From: Massilia sp. HP4
GTDB lineage: Bacteria; Pseudomonadota; Gammaproteobacteria; Burkholderiales; Burkholderiaceae_D
Length of the DNA: 64,000 nt
Direction: 5' to 3'
Assembly: GCF_005222695.1 (NCBI RefSeq)
Contig: NZ_STGG01000058.1
Location: 1 to 64,000 of the forward strand
A program made the translations under genes and the position numbers. Position 1 is the stretch's first letter. Every line of letters begins with the position of its first letter. The notes under the pieces are model-generated. The model made no database searches. It had not been told where the DNA came from and saw only the letters and a list, made by a program, of their open reading frames with translations. This document shows, in pieces, positions 26,017 through 35,054 of this stretch.

Positions 26017-27224
26017 AAGCTGATCACGAAGCGGGCGCCCTTGCCCACCGACCTGGCATAGCGCACCGTGCCGCCGTTTTCATGGACCAGGTGGCGCACC
26101 ATCGCCAGCCCGATGCCGCCGCCCTGCTTTTTCGTCGTGTAGAACGGCGTGAAGATGTGGGCGACCGACTCCTCGGGGATGCCGACGCCATCGTCGGCGA
26201 CTTCGATGCGCAGGCGGCTGCCGCGCACCAGGCGCGCATCGACCCGTGCGCAGCCTCCAGGCTGCGTGGCCTCGAAGGCGTTCTTGAGGAGATTGATGAG
26301 TGCCTGTTCCAGCTGGCCGGGATCGGCCATCAATTCCAGCGATGCCGGCTCGACGCTGAACGCCACGTTCCCGCCGCGCCCGCGCCAGCCTGGTCCCACC
26401 AGCGCATTCACCCGATCGAACAACTGGACAAGCACCACGCGCTCGGGCCGCGCGGGCGGCACGTTCGACAGGCTGCGGTAACTGGCGACGAAACCGACCA
26501 GGCTGTCGGCGCGGCGGTTGATCGCATCCAACGCCGTCTTGAGGTCGGCGCCGACGTCGGGCGGCAGGCCGGCCCCGGATCTGTCCAATGCGTCATCCAG
26601 CAAGTCGCGCGCGGTGCGCGACAGCGAGGCAACCGGCGTCAGCGAATTCATGATCTCGTGAGTCAGCACGTGCACCAGCTGGCGCCAGGATTTCAGGGCC
26701 TCGGCTTCGAGCTCGCTCTCGACCGGCATCAGGGCGGCGAGACGCTGCGGCGCGCCGTGCAGGGTCAGCATCGCTACCGCCACCAGCGCCCGTTCGACGC
26801 CACGCTCGGTGTCGAATTCGACCAGCCGCCGCTGCCCCGTCTGCACGACCAATTGCCGGTATAGCGCCCCGGCGTCAAGCGCGCGGCCCGGCGCGACCAG
26901 CTTGCGCGCGCTGGCATTGAGCGGGGCCACGCCGTCGGCGGCATCGATGGAGAACAGCGCGATCGGCGCGTGTTCGAGCCGCGCCTCGAGGGCCAGCGCG
27001 TTGTCGAGCAGCGCGCGCCGGTCGATGCCGGGATCCACGACGACAGGCGGCGCTCCGCGCGTCCTGGCCAGCCGCTCCACGCACCACCACAGCAGCGCCA
27101 GCAATGGCAATGCCGCCAGCGCGCACGCCACCTGCAGGCGCGGCGATTCGCCCAATATGCCCGCGCCGAAGGCCAGCGCCAGCATGCCGGCCAGGGCCAG
27201 CCAGATGCCGGACCTAGATCCCAT
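26013..27224 (-). CDS. Sensor histidine kinase (NtrB/NtrY-like)
   Basis: This 403-residue membrane kinase has two N-terminal membrane helices (GIWLALAGMLALAFGAGIL and VACALAALPLLALLWW) with little between them. A PAS-like region follows (LEHAPIALFSIDAADGVAPL). The phosphoacceptor box is LVHVLTHEIMNSLTPVASL. The ATPase domain has the N box QALINLLKNAFEA, then VADDGVGIP and a GGGIGLAMVRHLV lid. It overlaps the upstream response regulator by 11 bp and is co-transcribed with it. With almost no periplasmic domain it may sense membrane or cytoplasmic signals. Its partner regulator should drive the divergent exporter operon. Confidence 0.9.
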   Translation of the reverse strand: MGSRSGIWLALAGMLALAFGAGILGESPRLQVACALAALPLLALLWWCVERLARTRGAPPVVVDPGIDRRALLDNALALEARLEHAPIALFSIDAADGVAPLNASARKLVAPGRALDAGALYRQLVVQTGQRRLVEFDTERGVERALVAVAMLTLHGAPQRLAALMPVESELEAEALKSWRQLVHVLTHEIMNSLTPVASLSRTARDLLDDALDRSGAGLPPDVGADLKTALDAINRRADSLVGFVASYRSLSNVPPARPERVVLVQLFDRVNALVGPGWRGRGGNVAFSVEPASLELMADPGQLEQALINLLKNAFEATQPGGCARVDARLVRGSRLRIEVADDGVGIPEESVAHIFTPFYTTKKQGGGIGLAMVRHLVHENGGTVRYARSVGKGARFVISF

Positions 27225-28548
27225 GCTTGCCCAGCTTGCGGTACAGCGCCGCGCGGCTCAGGCCCAGCAGGCGCGCGGCCAGGCTGATATTGCCCTTGGC
27301 CTGCTCCATGGCGGCGGCGATGGTGTCGCGCTCCAGGGTGCCGAGCTTGAATTCCTCCCTCAATGGCGCTGGCGCGGTGAATGGCGCCGCCGGCGCCACC
27401 AGGCCGAAATCGTCGACGTGGTAGTCGGGACGATTGCCGAGGATGACGGCGCGCTCGCAGGCATGGCGCAGCGCGCGCACATTGCCCGGCCAGTCCCAGG
27501 CGCACAGGCGATCGAGCGCGCCCGGCGCCAGCTCGCGCACCGGCCGGGCGTACTGGCTTTCATACAGCGACAGGTAGTGATGCAGCAGCGCCGGGACATC
27601 GCCCCGCCGTTCGCGCAGCGGCGGCACGCGGATCACGATCGTGTTCAGCCGGAACAGCAGGTCGGTGCGAAACAGCGCTGCGTCGAACAGGCGCGCTTCA
27701 TCGAGGTTGGTGGCGCTGACGATGCGCACGTCGACCGCCTCGGCGCGGTCGGCGCCGACCGGCGTCACCTGGCGCCGCTCCAGCACCGTCAGCAGCTTGG
27801 CCTGGGCGCCCAGCGGCAGGTTGCCGATCTCGTCGAGGAATAGCGTGCCGCCCTGCGCGGCCTGGAAGCGGCCCGCGCGGTCGGCCCTGGCGTCGGTGAA
27901 GGCGCCGCGCCGGTGGCCGAACATCTCGCTCTCGAAGGTCGCCTCTGGCACGGCGCCCATGTCGACCGCCAGGAAGGTGCCGTGCGCTCGGCTGGACGCC
28001 GCGTGGATGGCGCGCGCCACCAGTTCCTTGCCCACGCCGTTCTCGCCCAGCACCATCACATTGGCCGCGGTCGGCGCTACGCTGGCGATCGTCGCCTTCA
28101 CCTCCTGCATGGCCTGCGAGTCGCCCATCAGGCTCGCATCGACGGCAACGGTCCTGGCGCCGCGCCGCGCCAGCGCGGCGTCGACCGCCGCCAGCAGGCG
28201 CGCATTGTCCCACGGCTTGGTGATGAAGTCTCCCGCGCCGCGCTTGAGCGCTTCCACCGCCAGCGGCACGTCGGCGTAGGCGGTCAGCACGATCACGGCC
28301 GGCGCGGCGGCCAGGGTGCGCAGGCGGTCGAGCACTGCAAGCCCCTCGGCGCCGTCGATGCGTCCCGGCGTGAAATTCAGGTCGAGCAGGACCAAGTCGG
28401 GCACACCAGTCTCCAGCAAGGCGTCGAGCCGCATGGGATCGTCGAGTGTCGCCACCGCGCCGTGGCGCCGGCGCAGCAGCATCTGTGCGGCGCAGGCGAC
28501 GTCGGGGTCGTCGTCGAGGATCAGGATGCGCGCGGCAGAATCAGGCAT
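27214..28548 (-). CDS. Sigma-54-dependent response regulator (NtrC family)
   Basis: This 444-residue activator has a receiver domain (ILILDDDPDV, phospho-aspartate in LVLLDLNF, VLTAY and TKPWDN). The AAA+ domain has Walker A GENGVGKE and Walker B TLFLDEIGNLP. A Fis-type helix-turn-helix lies at the C-terminus (GNISLAARLLGLSRAALYRKL). The sigma-54 contact loop reads GAFTDA instead of GAFTGA, a natural variant of the motif. ATG 28548 gives the best receiver start; ATG 28578 in frame is an alternative. The divergent exporter operon has a sigma-54 promoter and palindromic upstream site, making it the obvious target. Confidence 0.92.
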   Translation of the reverse strand: MPDSAARILILDDDPDVACAAQMLLRRRHGAVATLDDPMRLDALLETGVPDLVLLDLNFTPGRIDGAEGLAVLDRLRTLAAAPAVIVLTAYADVPLAVEALKRGAGDFITKPWDNARLLAAVDAALARRGARTVAVDASLMGDSQAMQEVKATIASVAPTAANVMVLGENGVGKELVARAIHAASSRAHGTFLAVDMGAVPEATFESEMFGHRRGAFTDARADRAGRFQAAQGGTLFLDEIGNLPLGAQAKLLTVLERRQVTPVGADRAEAVDVRIVSATNLDEARLFDAALFRTDLLFRLNTIVIRVPPLRERRGDVPALLHHYLSLYESQYARPVRELAPGALDRLCAWDWPGNVRALRHACERAVILGNRPDYHVDDFGLVAPAAPFTAPAPLREEFKLGTLERDTIAAAMEQAKGNISLAARLLGLSRAALYRKLGKHGI

Positions 28549-28614
28549 TGAGGTCGGGATGGACAGGTCAGCAGGCATTCTAGCAGCGCCAAATGGCGCC
28601 GTGCAGCCGCCCCC

Positions 28615-28666
28615 GGACACCTGTCCAGATCCGCACACCTTACCTGTCCGGAATCGGACAGGTAAG
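28615..28666. promoter_or_regulatory. Palindromic enhancer site(s) for the sigma-54 activator
   Basis: CTTACCTGTCCG (28639-28650) and CGGACAGGTAAG (28655-28666) are perfect inverted repeats around GAAT. A second, imperfect site GGACACCTGTCC lies at 28615-28626, and a half-site GGACAGGT at 28562-28569. The main site is about 75 bp upstream of the predicted transcription start, as expected for an enhancer-binding activator. Confidence 0.7.
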
Positions 28667-28700
28667 CGACAAAAAACCGTCCAAGGGCCCTGAAAACCGC

Positions 28701-28717
28701 CTGGCACGGCGCTTGCA
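28701..28717 (+). promoter_or_regulatory. Sigma-54 (-24/-12) promoter
   Basis: CTGGCACGGCGCTTGCA at 28701-28717 matches the sigma-54 consensus TGGCACG-N4-TTGC with the invariant GG at 28703-28704 and GC at 28715-28716. Transcription should start near 28728, so the exporter gene cannot start at the ATG at 28718. Confidence 0.88.
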
Positions 28718-28729
28718 ATGAGTTCCGGC

Positions 28730-30013
28730 ATGGACCAGATACCCCCACCCGCCGTCACCGGCGCCGCCATGGACGTGACCTTGCCGCCACGGCGCGGCCG
28801 CCGCGCCGCGCATTTTGCGCTGACCTTCGCCGCCATTGGCGCCGCCGGCGCCCTGCTGTGGCAAATGCTGCCGCGCGGCCTCGACGTCGAGCTGCGCGAC
28901 GTGCGCATCGCCAAGGTCGAAGCCGGCGTGTTCCGCGACGAGATCGTGGTGCGCGCGCTGGCCGAGCCGCTCAATTCGATCATGCTCGACTCGGTCGAAT
29001 CCGGCCGCGTCGAGGAAGTCTTCGCCCGCGATGGCCAGATGGTCAAGAAGGGCGACCTGCTGTTTCGCCTGTCGAACCCGCAACGCAACCTGGAACTGCT
29101 GGCGCGCCAGGCCGAACATGCGCAGCAGATCTCGAACCTGGCCAACCTGCAGGTGGCGCAAGAGGCAGTGCGGACCGACCACCAGCGCCGCCTGAGCGAC
29201 CTCGCCTTCGCGCTCGACCAAAGTGAAAAGCAGCACGCCCGCAACGCCCGCCTGGCGCAGGACGGCTTCATTTCTACGGTGGCGCTCGAAGAATCGCAGG
29301 ACAAGCTGGCCCAGGCGCGCCGTGCACTGGATGAAGAACGGCGCGGCACGAGGCTCGAACAAGGCGTCAGGCGGCGCGCCCAGGACCAGATGGACCAGGC
29401 GATCCGCGGCCTGGCCTCGGGCCTGGAACTGGTGGCCGCCACGGTCGACGCGCTGGCGGTGCGCGCCCCGAGCGACGGCGTGCTGACCGACTTTCGGCTG
29501 CTGGTCGGCCAGGCGGTGCGCCAGGACCAGGCCATCGGCCGCATCGATGATCCTAACCGCTTCAAGCTCAGTGCCCAGGTCGACGAGTTCTACCTCAGTC
29601 GCGTCACCCCGGGCCGCGAAGGCCGCATTGCCCAGGACGGCAAGACCTACCCGCTGCGGGTGGGCACCGTCTACCCGCAGATCAAGGAGGGCCGCTTCAC
29701 CGCCGAACTGGTGTTCCTGGATGCCCAGCCGGACGTGATCAGCCCCGGCCAGGGCATGGACGTGCGGCTTACCCTCGGCCACAGCACGCGCGCCCTGCTG
29801 CTGCCGAACGGCGCCTTCGCCAACGACGGCGGCGGCGCCTGGGCCTTCGTCGTCGCCAGTGACGGCAGCCACGCCGCCAGGCGCGAGGTCAAGCTCGGGC
29901 GGCGCAGCCCGACCCAGGTCGAGGTGCTATCGGGCCTGGCCGCGGGCGAACAAGTCATCGTCTCGGGCTACACCGGTTTCGGCAAGGCCGAGCGGCTGCG
30001 GCTGACCGATTGA
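28730..30013 (+). CDS. HlyD/MacA-type periplasmic adaptor subunit
   Basis: This protein of about 427 residues is the membrane-fusion component of an ABC exporter. One N-terminal membrane helix (AHFALTFAAIGAAGALLWQM) is followed by the split biotinyl-lipoyl halves (SVESGRVEEVFARDGQMVKKGDLLFRL and VRAPSDGVLTDFRLLVGQAV). A helical hairpin lies between them (residues about 115-220). A beta-barrel end closes the protein (VIVSGYTGFGKAERLRL). The start is uncertain: ATG 28730 would be almost leaderless from the sigma-54 promoter, and ATG 28769 is the alternative; neither has a clear ribosome-binding site. It heads a three-gene exporter operon. Confidence 0.85.
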   Translation: MDQIPPPAVTGAAMDVTLPPRRGRRAAHFALTFAAIGAAGALLWQMLPRGLDVELRDVRIAKVEAGVFRDEIVVRALAEPLNSIMLDSVESGRVEEVFARDGQMVKKGDLLFRLSNPQRNLELLARQAEHAQQISNLANLQVAQEAVRTDHQRRLSDLAFALDQSEKQHARNARLAQDGFISTVALEESQDKLAQARRALDEERRGTRLEQGVRRRAQDQMDQAIRGLASGLELVAATVDALAVRAPSDGVLTDFRLLVGQAVRQDQAIGRIDDPNRFKLSAQVDEFYLSRVTPGREGRIAQDGKTYPLRVGTVYPQIKEGRFTAELVFLDAQPDVISPGQGMDVRLTLGHSTRALLLPNGAFANDGGGAWAFVVASDGSHAARREVKLGRRSPTQVEVLSGLAAGEQVIVSGYTGFGKAERLRLTD

Positions 30014-30053
30014 ACCGACGGTTTATCATCATCACATTGAACAGGAAAACACC

Positions 30054-30734
30054 ATGCTCAAGCTTTCAGGCGTCAGCAAGATCCACGTGGCGGGCGACGT
30101 CCGGACCACGGCCCTCGACCGCATCGACCTCGAGATCGGCGCCGGCGAATACGTCGCCATCACCGGCCCTTCGGGCTGCGGCAAGTCGACCCTCCTGGGC
30201 CTGCTCGGCCTGCTCGACGTGCCGACCTCCGGCGCCTTCCTGTTCGACGGCCACGACGTGACCGGCTGGAGCGAGGCGCGCCTGAACGGCCTGCGGCGCG
30301 GCATGGTCGGCTTCATCTTCCAGAGCTTCAACCTGATCGAGGAACTGAGCGTGTTCGAGAACGTCGAGCTGGCGCTCGAGTACACCGGCGTGCCAGGCGG
30401 CGAGCGGCGCCGCCGCGTGGGGGCGATGCTGGAGCGCCTGGGTGTGGCCCACCGCAGCCGGCACCGGCCCTCGCAGCTGTCGGGCGGCCAGCAGCAGCGG
30501 GTGGCGATCGCGCGCGCGCTGGTGGCCGGGCCAGCCGTGCTGCTGGCCGACGAACCGACCGGCAACCTCGACACCGCCCACGGCGACGAGGTGATGCGCC
30601 TGCTGCGCACCATCAATGCCGAAGGCACGACGGTGGTCATGGTCACCCACTCGCCCGCGCATGCGGCCCAGGCTTCGCGCACCCTGCGCCTGCTCGACGG
30701 CCGCATCGTGGTCGACGCGCTGCAGGCAGCGTGA
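30054..30734 (+). CDS. ABC transporter ATPase, MacB/LolD type
   Basis: This 226-residue ATPase has Walker A GPSGCGKST, the Q-loop IFQSFNLIEELSVFENVEL, the signature LSGGQQQRVAIARALV, Walker B AVLLADEPTGNLD and the H-loop MVTHSPAHA. This pattern is that of the MacB/LolD/FtsE group, which use transmembrane partners of the FtsX type and act as mechanotransmitters. A clear CAGGAAAA site precedes ATG 30054. It works with the adaptor before it and the permease after it, probably exporting a hydrophobic compound, peptide or lipid. Confidence 0.93.
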   Translation: MLKLSGVSKIHVAGDVRTTALDRIDLEIGAGEYVAITGPSGCGKSTLLGLLGLLDVPTSGAFLFDGHDVTGWSEARLNGLRRGMVGFIFQSFNLIEELSVFENVELALEYTGVPGGERRRRVGAMLERLGVAHRSRHRPSQLSGGQQQRVAIARALVAGPAVLLADEPTGNLDTAHGDEVMRLLRTINAEGTTVVMVTHSPAHAAQASRTLRLLDGRIVVDALQAA

Positions 30735-30744
30735 GGAGACGTCC

Positions 30745-33150
30745 ATGCTATTGAGCGACTTTCGTATCGGCTGGCGCCTGCTGGCCAGGGACCGCGCGTT
30801 TTCCGCGGTCGTGATCCTCGGGCTGGCGACCGGCATCGCCGCCTGCTTCCTGCTGCTTGGCCTGGTGCGCCACGCCTTCTCCTACGATCGCCACGTGCCC
30901 GAGGCCGGGCGCGTGCACCTGCTGCTGGAGCGCTGGAATATCGACCTGATGGGCCACAAATGGACGGCCATGGCCAGCCTGCCGGCGCGCGACGCGGCCC
31001 TGGCCAGCGGCCAGCCGCTGCTGGCCACGGCCTTCCTGCAGCGCGCCCTCGATGTACGCGTCGATAACCAGGTGCGCGCCTTCGGCGTGACCCTGGTCGA
31101 TCCCGCCTTCGTGCAGATCTTCGCGCCGAAGGTGCTGGCGGGCGACCTGCAGGCCGCCCTCACCCGCCCCGGCGCACTGGCGCTGACACGCAAGACCGCC
31201 GTGACCCTGTTCGGCCGCGAAGACGTGGTCGGCGCCACCATGGAGGGCGATGGCGCGAGCTATACCGTGGCCGCAGTGCTGGCCGACCAGCCTGCGGCCA
31301 CCACCATGCCTTACGAGGCGCTGTCCGGCGTCCAGGGCTCGGTGCTGCCGAATGGCATGCGCCGCAGCCTGGAGCGTTCGTGGGGCTTCGTCGGGGGTAG
31401 CGTGTATATCAAGCTGCTGCCGGGGGCGGATCCGGAAGCGGTGCTCGAGAACGTGCGGCGCGGCCTGCGCCAGTCGCCGCTGGTGCAGCGCGACTATGCC
31501 GGACAGGTTGCGGCCCTGGGAGGCGGCGACTTGATCGACTATCGCCTCGCCCCCCTGCCGGGCGTCTACCTCGATCCCGACCTCGACGGCGGCCATGCCG
31601 TGCACGGCAACCGCCAGGGCATGCTCGGCCTGGGGCTGGTGGCGTTGTTGATCCTGCTGCTGGCCGCCACCAACTACGTCAACCTGGCCACGGTGCGCAC
31701 CCTGGCGCGCCAGCGCGAGATCGCGATGCGCAAGGTGCTGGGCGCGTCGGCGCCGGCGGTGGCGCGCCAGTTCCTGGCCGAGTCGGTGCTGGTCTGCACG
31801 GTGGCGACACTGGCCGGCCTGTTGCTGGCCTGGCTGCTGCTGCCGGTGTTTGCCGACCTGGTGCAGCGCGAGTTCGACGCCATGTTCACGCCCGCCGCCG
31901 TGCTGGCGACCCTGGCCCTCGGGCTGGCGCTCGGCCTGGCTGCCGGCGCCTGGCCGGCCTGGTCGGCCCTGCGGGTACGCCCGGGCGCCGCACTGGCGGG
32001 GCGCGACGGTAGCGAGAGCGTCCACGGCCTGTGGCTGCGGCGCACGCTGACAGTGCTGCAGATCGCCACCGCCATGGGCCTGACCGCCACCACGCTGGCG
32101 GTGGCCTGGCAAACGCGCCACGCCAGCACCATCGACCCCGGCTTCGACGCGGCGCCGCTGCTGATGTTCGGCGCCAACAACGACCTGCGCGACCCGCGCA
32201 CGCGCGCACTACGCGACGAAATCGCGCGCCTGCCTGACGTGGCCGGGGTGGCCGCGTCGCAGATGCCGTTCAGCGTCGGTCACAACATCATCAGCATGCA
32301 GCGCGAAGGCGGGCAAGCGGCCGACCTCAGCCTGTACGTGCTCAGCCCGGAGTTCTTCGAGGTGCTGGGCGTGCGCCCGGTGGCCGGGCGCCTGTTCGAC
32401 CCTGCGCTCGATGGCCGCGAGGATCAGGGCCGCGTGATCATCAATAGCAGCGCCGCCCGCCTGCTCGGCTATGCCAGCCCCGAAGACGCGGTCGGCAAGA
32501 TGCTGCTGCGCACGGATGGCGAAACCGCGTTGCAGGTAGTGGGCGTCGTCCCCGACCTGCGCCATCGTTCGGCGCGCGACCGTCAGCCGCCGGTCGCCTA
32601 TTATCTGCGTGAACAGGTGCGCATGTTCACGGTGCGCGCACGCGCCAATCCCGACGCCGTGGCGCGCGAGATCGAGGCACTATGGCCGCGCCACTTCCCG
32701 AACGAGACCCTGGGCGTGGTGCGCATGCAAAAGCTCACCTCGGACATGTTCTATGCCGACGACCTGCGCCTGTCGCGATTGCTGGGCGCATCGAGCGCGA
32801 TCGCCAGCGCCATCGCGGCCTTCGGCATCTATGTGCTGGCGGCCTACAGCGTGCAACGGCGTTCGAAGGAAATCGTGATGCGCAAGCTGTATGGCGCCAG
32901 CCCCGGCGCCATCGGCCGCCTGGTGGCGCGCGACATCGGCCTGCTGGTGGCGGGCGGCGCGCTGCTTGGCCTGCCGCTGGCCTGGCTGGCGATCCAGCAC
33001 TACCTGGGAGGATTCGCCACCCGGGCGCCGATCGGTGGCTGGACCCTGGCGCTGGGCCTGCTGCTGGCCTGCGTAGTGGCGCTGGGCGCCACCGTGCGCC
33101 ACGCGCTGGCGGCGATGCGCCTGCGGCCGGCGCAGGCGCTGCGCGAATGA
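30745..33150 (+). CDS. ABC transporter permease, FtsX/MacB-like
   Basis: This 801-residue permease has two repeated modules. Each has a large periplasmic domain and FtsX-type membrane segments, with helices at the N-terminus (FSAVVILGLATGIAACFLLL), the middle (MLGLGLVALLILLLAATNYV, FVADL region) and the C-terminus (LGASSAIASAIAAFGIYVLA, LLVAGGALLGLPLAWL). Conserved turns REIAMRKVLGAS and KEIVMRKLYGAS mark the two halves, and the protein ends RPAQALRE. GAGGAG precedes ATG 30745. It is the third gene of the sigma-54 operon. Homologues are called antimicrobial-peptide or macrolide exporters; the real substrate is unknown. Confidence 0.9.
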   Translation: MLLSDFRIGWRLLARDRAFSAVVILGLATGIAACFLLLGLVRHAFSYDRHVPEAGRVHLLLERWNIDLMGHKWTAMASLPARDAALASGQPLLATAFLQRALDVRVDNQVRAFGVTLVDPAFVQIFAPKVLAGDLQAALTRPGALALTRKTAVTLFGREDVVGATMEGDGASYTVAAVLADQPAATTMPYEALSGVQGSVLPNGMRRSLERSWGFVGGSVYIKLLPGADPEAVLENVRRGLRQSPLVQRDYAGQVAALGGGDLIDYRLAPLPGVYLDPDLDGGHAVHGNRQGMLGLGLVALLILLLAATNYVNLATVRTLARQREIAMRKVLGASAPAVARQFLAESVLVCTVATLAGLLLAWLLLPVFADLVQREFDAMFTPAAVLATLALGLALGLAAGAWPAWSALRVRPGAALAGRDGSESVHGLWLRRTLTVLQIATAMGLTATTLAVAWQTRHASTIDPGFDAAPLLMFGANNDLRDPRTRALRDEIARLPDVAGVAASQMPFSVGHNIISMQREGGQAADLSLYVLSPEFFEVLGVRPVAGRLFDPALDGREDQGRVIINSSAARLLGYASPEDAVGKMLLRTDGETALQVVGVVPDLRHRSARDRQPPVAYYLREQVRMFTVRARANPDAVAREIEALWPRHFPNETLGVVRMQKLTSDMFYADDLRLSRLLGASSAIASAIAAFGIYVLAAYSVQRRSKEIVMRKLYGASPGAIGRLVARDIGLLVAGGALLGLPLAWLAIQHYLGGFATRAPIGGWTLALGLLLACVVALGATVRHALAAMRLRPAQALRE

Positions 33151-33151
33151 C

Positions 33152-34630
33152 TTACTTGACCGGGGCGTCGTCGCGCACGCCGGCCTGCAGCTTGCGGTTG
33201 GCGGCGCGCTGTTCCCAGTAGTGCGCGTTCTCGATCCCGAGCGCGACCGGATCGAACTCCGGATCCTTGCCGGCCTTCTTCTGGGCTTCGTAATCGGCGA
33301 GACACTTGAACGCCGGCTTACGCAACAGCACGATGGCGACCACGTTCAGCCAGGCCATCAGGCCGACGCCGATGTCGCCCAGGCCCCAGGCCACGTCGGC
33401 GGTCTTGACCGCGCCGTAGATGGTGGCCGAGACGATGCACAGCTTGAGCACGAAGCCCAGCCATGGATGGCGGCCGTGGCGGTCCATGTAGGCGATATTG
33501 GTCTCGGCAATGTAGTAGTAGGCCACGATGGTGGTGAAGGCGAAGAACAGCAGCGCGATCGCCACGAACAGCGCGCCGAAGCCCGGCAGCGTGTTTTCGA
33601 GCGCGGTCTGAACGTAGCCCGGTCCCGAGGCAATGCCCTGGATGCCGACGAACACCGGGCTGCCGTCGGGCCGCTCGACGTTGTACTGGCCGGTAATCAA
33701 GAGCATGAAGGCGGTCGCCGAGCACACGAACAGGGTGTCGATGTAGACCGAGAAGCCCTGCACCAGGCCCTGCTTGGCCGGGTGGCTCACTTCGGCCGCC
33801 GAGGAAGCGTGCGGGCCGGTGCCCTGGCCAGCCTCGTTCGAATAGATGCCGCGCTTGACGCCCCACTGGATCGCGAGGCCAAGCATGGCGCCGAAGCCGG
33901 CGTCCAGGCCGAAGGCGGAGCTGAAGATCAGTTGCAGCACGCCCGGCAACGCGCCGATATTCATCCCCACGATCACAAGCGCCACCAGGATGTAGGCGGC
34001 GGCCATGAACGGCACCACGACCTCGGCGAAGTGGGCGATGCGGCGCACGCCGCCGAAGATGATGATGGCCAGCACCACGGCCAGGCCGATGCCGGTGTAC
34101 AGCGGGTCGATGCCGGCAGCGGTCTTGAGGCCCTCGGCAATCGAGTTGGCCTGCACGCCCGGCAGCAGCAGCCCGGTCGCGAACAGGGTGGCGATCGCGA
34201 AGGTCCAGGCATAGCGCTTCATGCCCAAGCCTTTTTCGATATAGAAGGCGGGGCCGCCCCGGTACTGGTTACCGACCGGCTCCTTGTAGACCTGGCCCAG
34301 GGTCGATTCGACGAAGGCCGAGCTCGCGCCGAGGAAGGCCATCATCCACATCCAGAACACCGCGCCCGGGCCGCCGAAGGTGATCGCGGTGGCGACGCCG
34401 GCGATATTGCCGGTGCCGACCCGGCCGGCCAGGGTCATGGCCAGCGCCTGGAACGAGGACACGCCCTGCTCCGAGCTTTTCCCTTCGCGCATCAGGCGCA
34501 CCATCTCGCGCACGTGGCGTACCTGCAGGAAGCGTGAGCGCAGCGAGAAATACAGCCCGGCCCCCAGGCACAGGGCGATCATGATGGGGCTCCAGATGAT
34601 GCCGTTGACGGCGTTGACCAGGTCGAGCAT
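33152..34630 (-). CDS. Sodium:alanine (AGCS family) symporter
   Basis: This 492-residue inner-membrane symporter imports alanine or glycine with sodium. Family signatures are GTGNIAGVATAITFGGPGAVFWMWM (shown here in part as GRVGTGNIAGVATAI), ESTLGQVYKE and GGPAFYIEKGLG. GVKRGIYSNEAGQGTGPHA follows (in part, RGIYSNEAGQGTGPHASSAA), with late FTTIVAYYYIAETN. About ten hydrophobic segments are visible. AAGGAC lies before ATG 34630. It is convergent with the exporter operon, with one base between their stops. Confidence 0.93.
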   Translation of the reverse strand: MLDLVNAVNGIIWSPIMIALCLGAGLYFSLRSRFLQVRHVREMVRLMREGKSSEQGVSSFQALAMTLAGRVGTGNIAGVATAITFGGPGAVFWMWMMAFLGASSAFVESTLGQVYKEPVGNQYRGGPAFYIEKGLGMKRYAWTFAIATLFATGLLLPGVQANSIAEGLKTAAGIDPLYTGIGLAVVLAIIIFGGVRRIAHFAEVVVPFMAAAYILVALVIVGMNIGALPGVLQLIFSSAFGLDAGFGAMLGLAIQWGVKRGIYSNEAGQGTGPHASSAAEVSHPAKQGLVQGFSVYIDTLFVCSATAFMLLITGQYNVERPDGSPVFVGIQGIASGPGYVQTALENTLPGFGALFVAIALLFFAFTTIVAYYYIAETNIAYMDRHGRHPWLGFVLKLCIVSATIYGAVKTADVAWGLGDIGVGLMAWLNVVAIVLLRKPAFKCLADYEAQKKAGKDPEFDPVALGIENAHYWEQRAANRKLQAGVRDDAPVK

Positions 34631-34765
34631 GCAATGTCCTTGTAGCGTGGGCAAAAGATGCAACAAGATACAACAGTTCATGCAAAACTTGCATCCGAAA
34701 AAAATAGAATGGCTGGGCACTGTTGCAGGAAATAGCGCACCGTCAAGACGTGATAGGATCGCCAC

Positions 34766-34963
34766 ATGGACCGACGAAGCGACTACAAGACCTCCCTGCG
34801 CATCGACGCCGTGATCCACGAGGCGTCCCCCGAACAGCGCACCAGCGCCGCGCGCCAGCTCGCCGAGCTCGGTGTGCCGCTGGACGTCACGATGCGCGTA
34901 CTGACCCGCCCGGCCGAGCGCCGTCACCAGGTGACGCCGGAAGACGTGCGCAACGCGCCGTAG
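34766..34963 (+). CDS. Small hypothetical protein (65 residues)
   Basis: A small soluble protein beginning MDRRSDYKTSLRIDAVIHEA and ending VLTRPAERRHQVTPEDVRNA. An AGGATC sequence precedes ATG 34766. The helix-rich sequence, with RQLAELGVPLDVTMRVLTRP, has no family I recognise. Coding bias is like that of neighbours, so I judge it probably real. It is divergent from the symporter. Confidence 0.55.
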   Translation: MDRRSDYKTSLRIDAVIHEASPEQRTSAARQLAELGVPLDVTMRVLTRPAERRHQVTPEDVRNAP

Positions 34964-35054
34964 TTTTGGAGGAAATCCTCTGATTTCGGTCCCTCTAGTG
35001 CGCAAGCGGCTTTGCTACACTCCGCCATACCAACAACAACACTGGAGATACACC

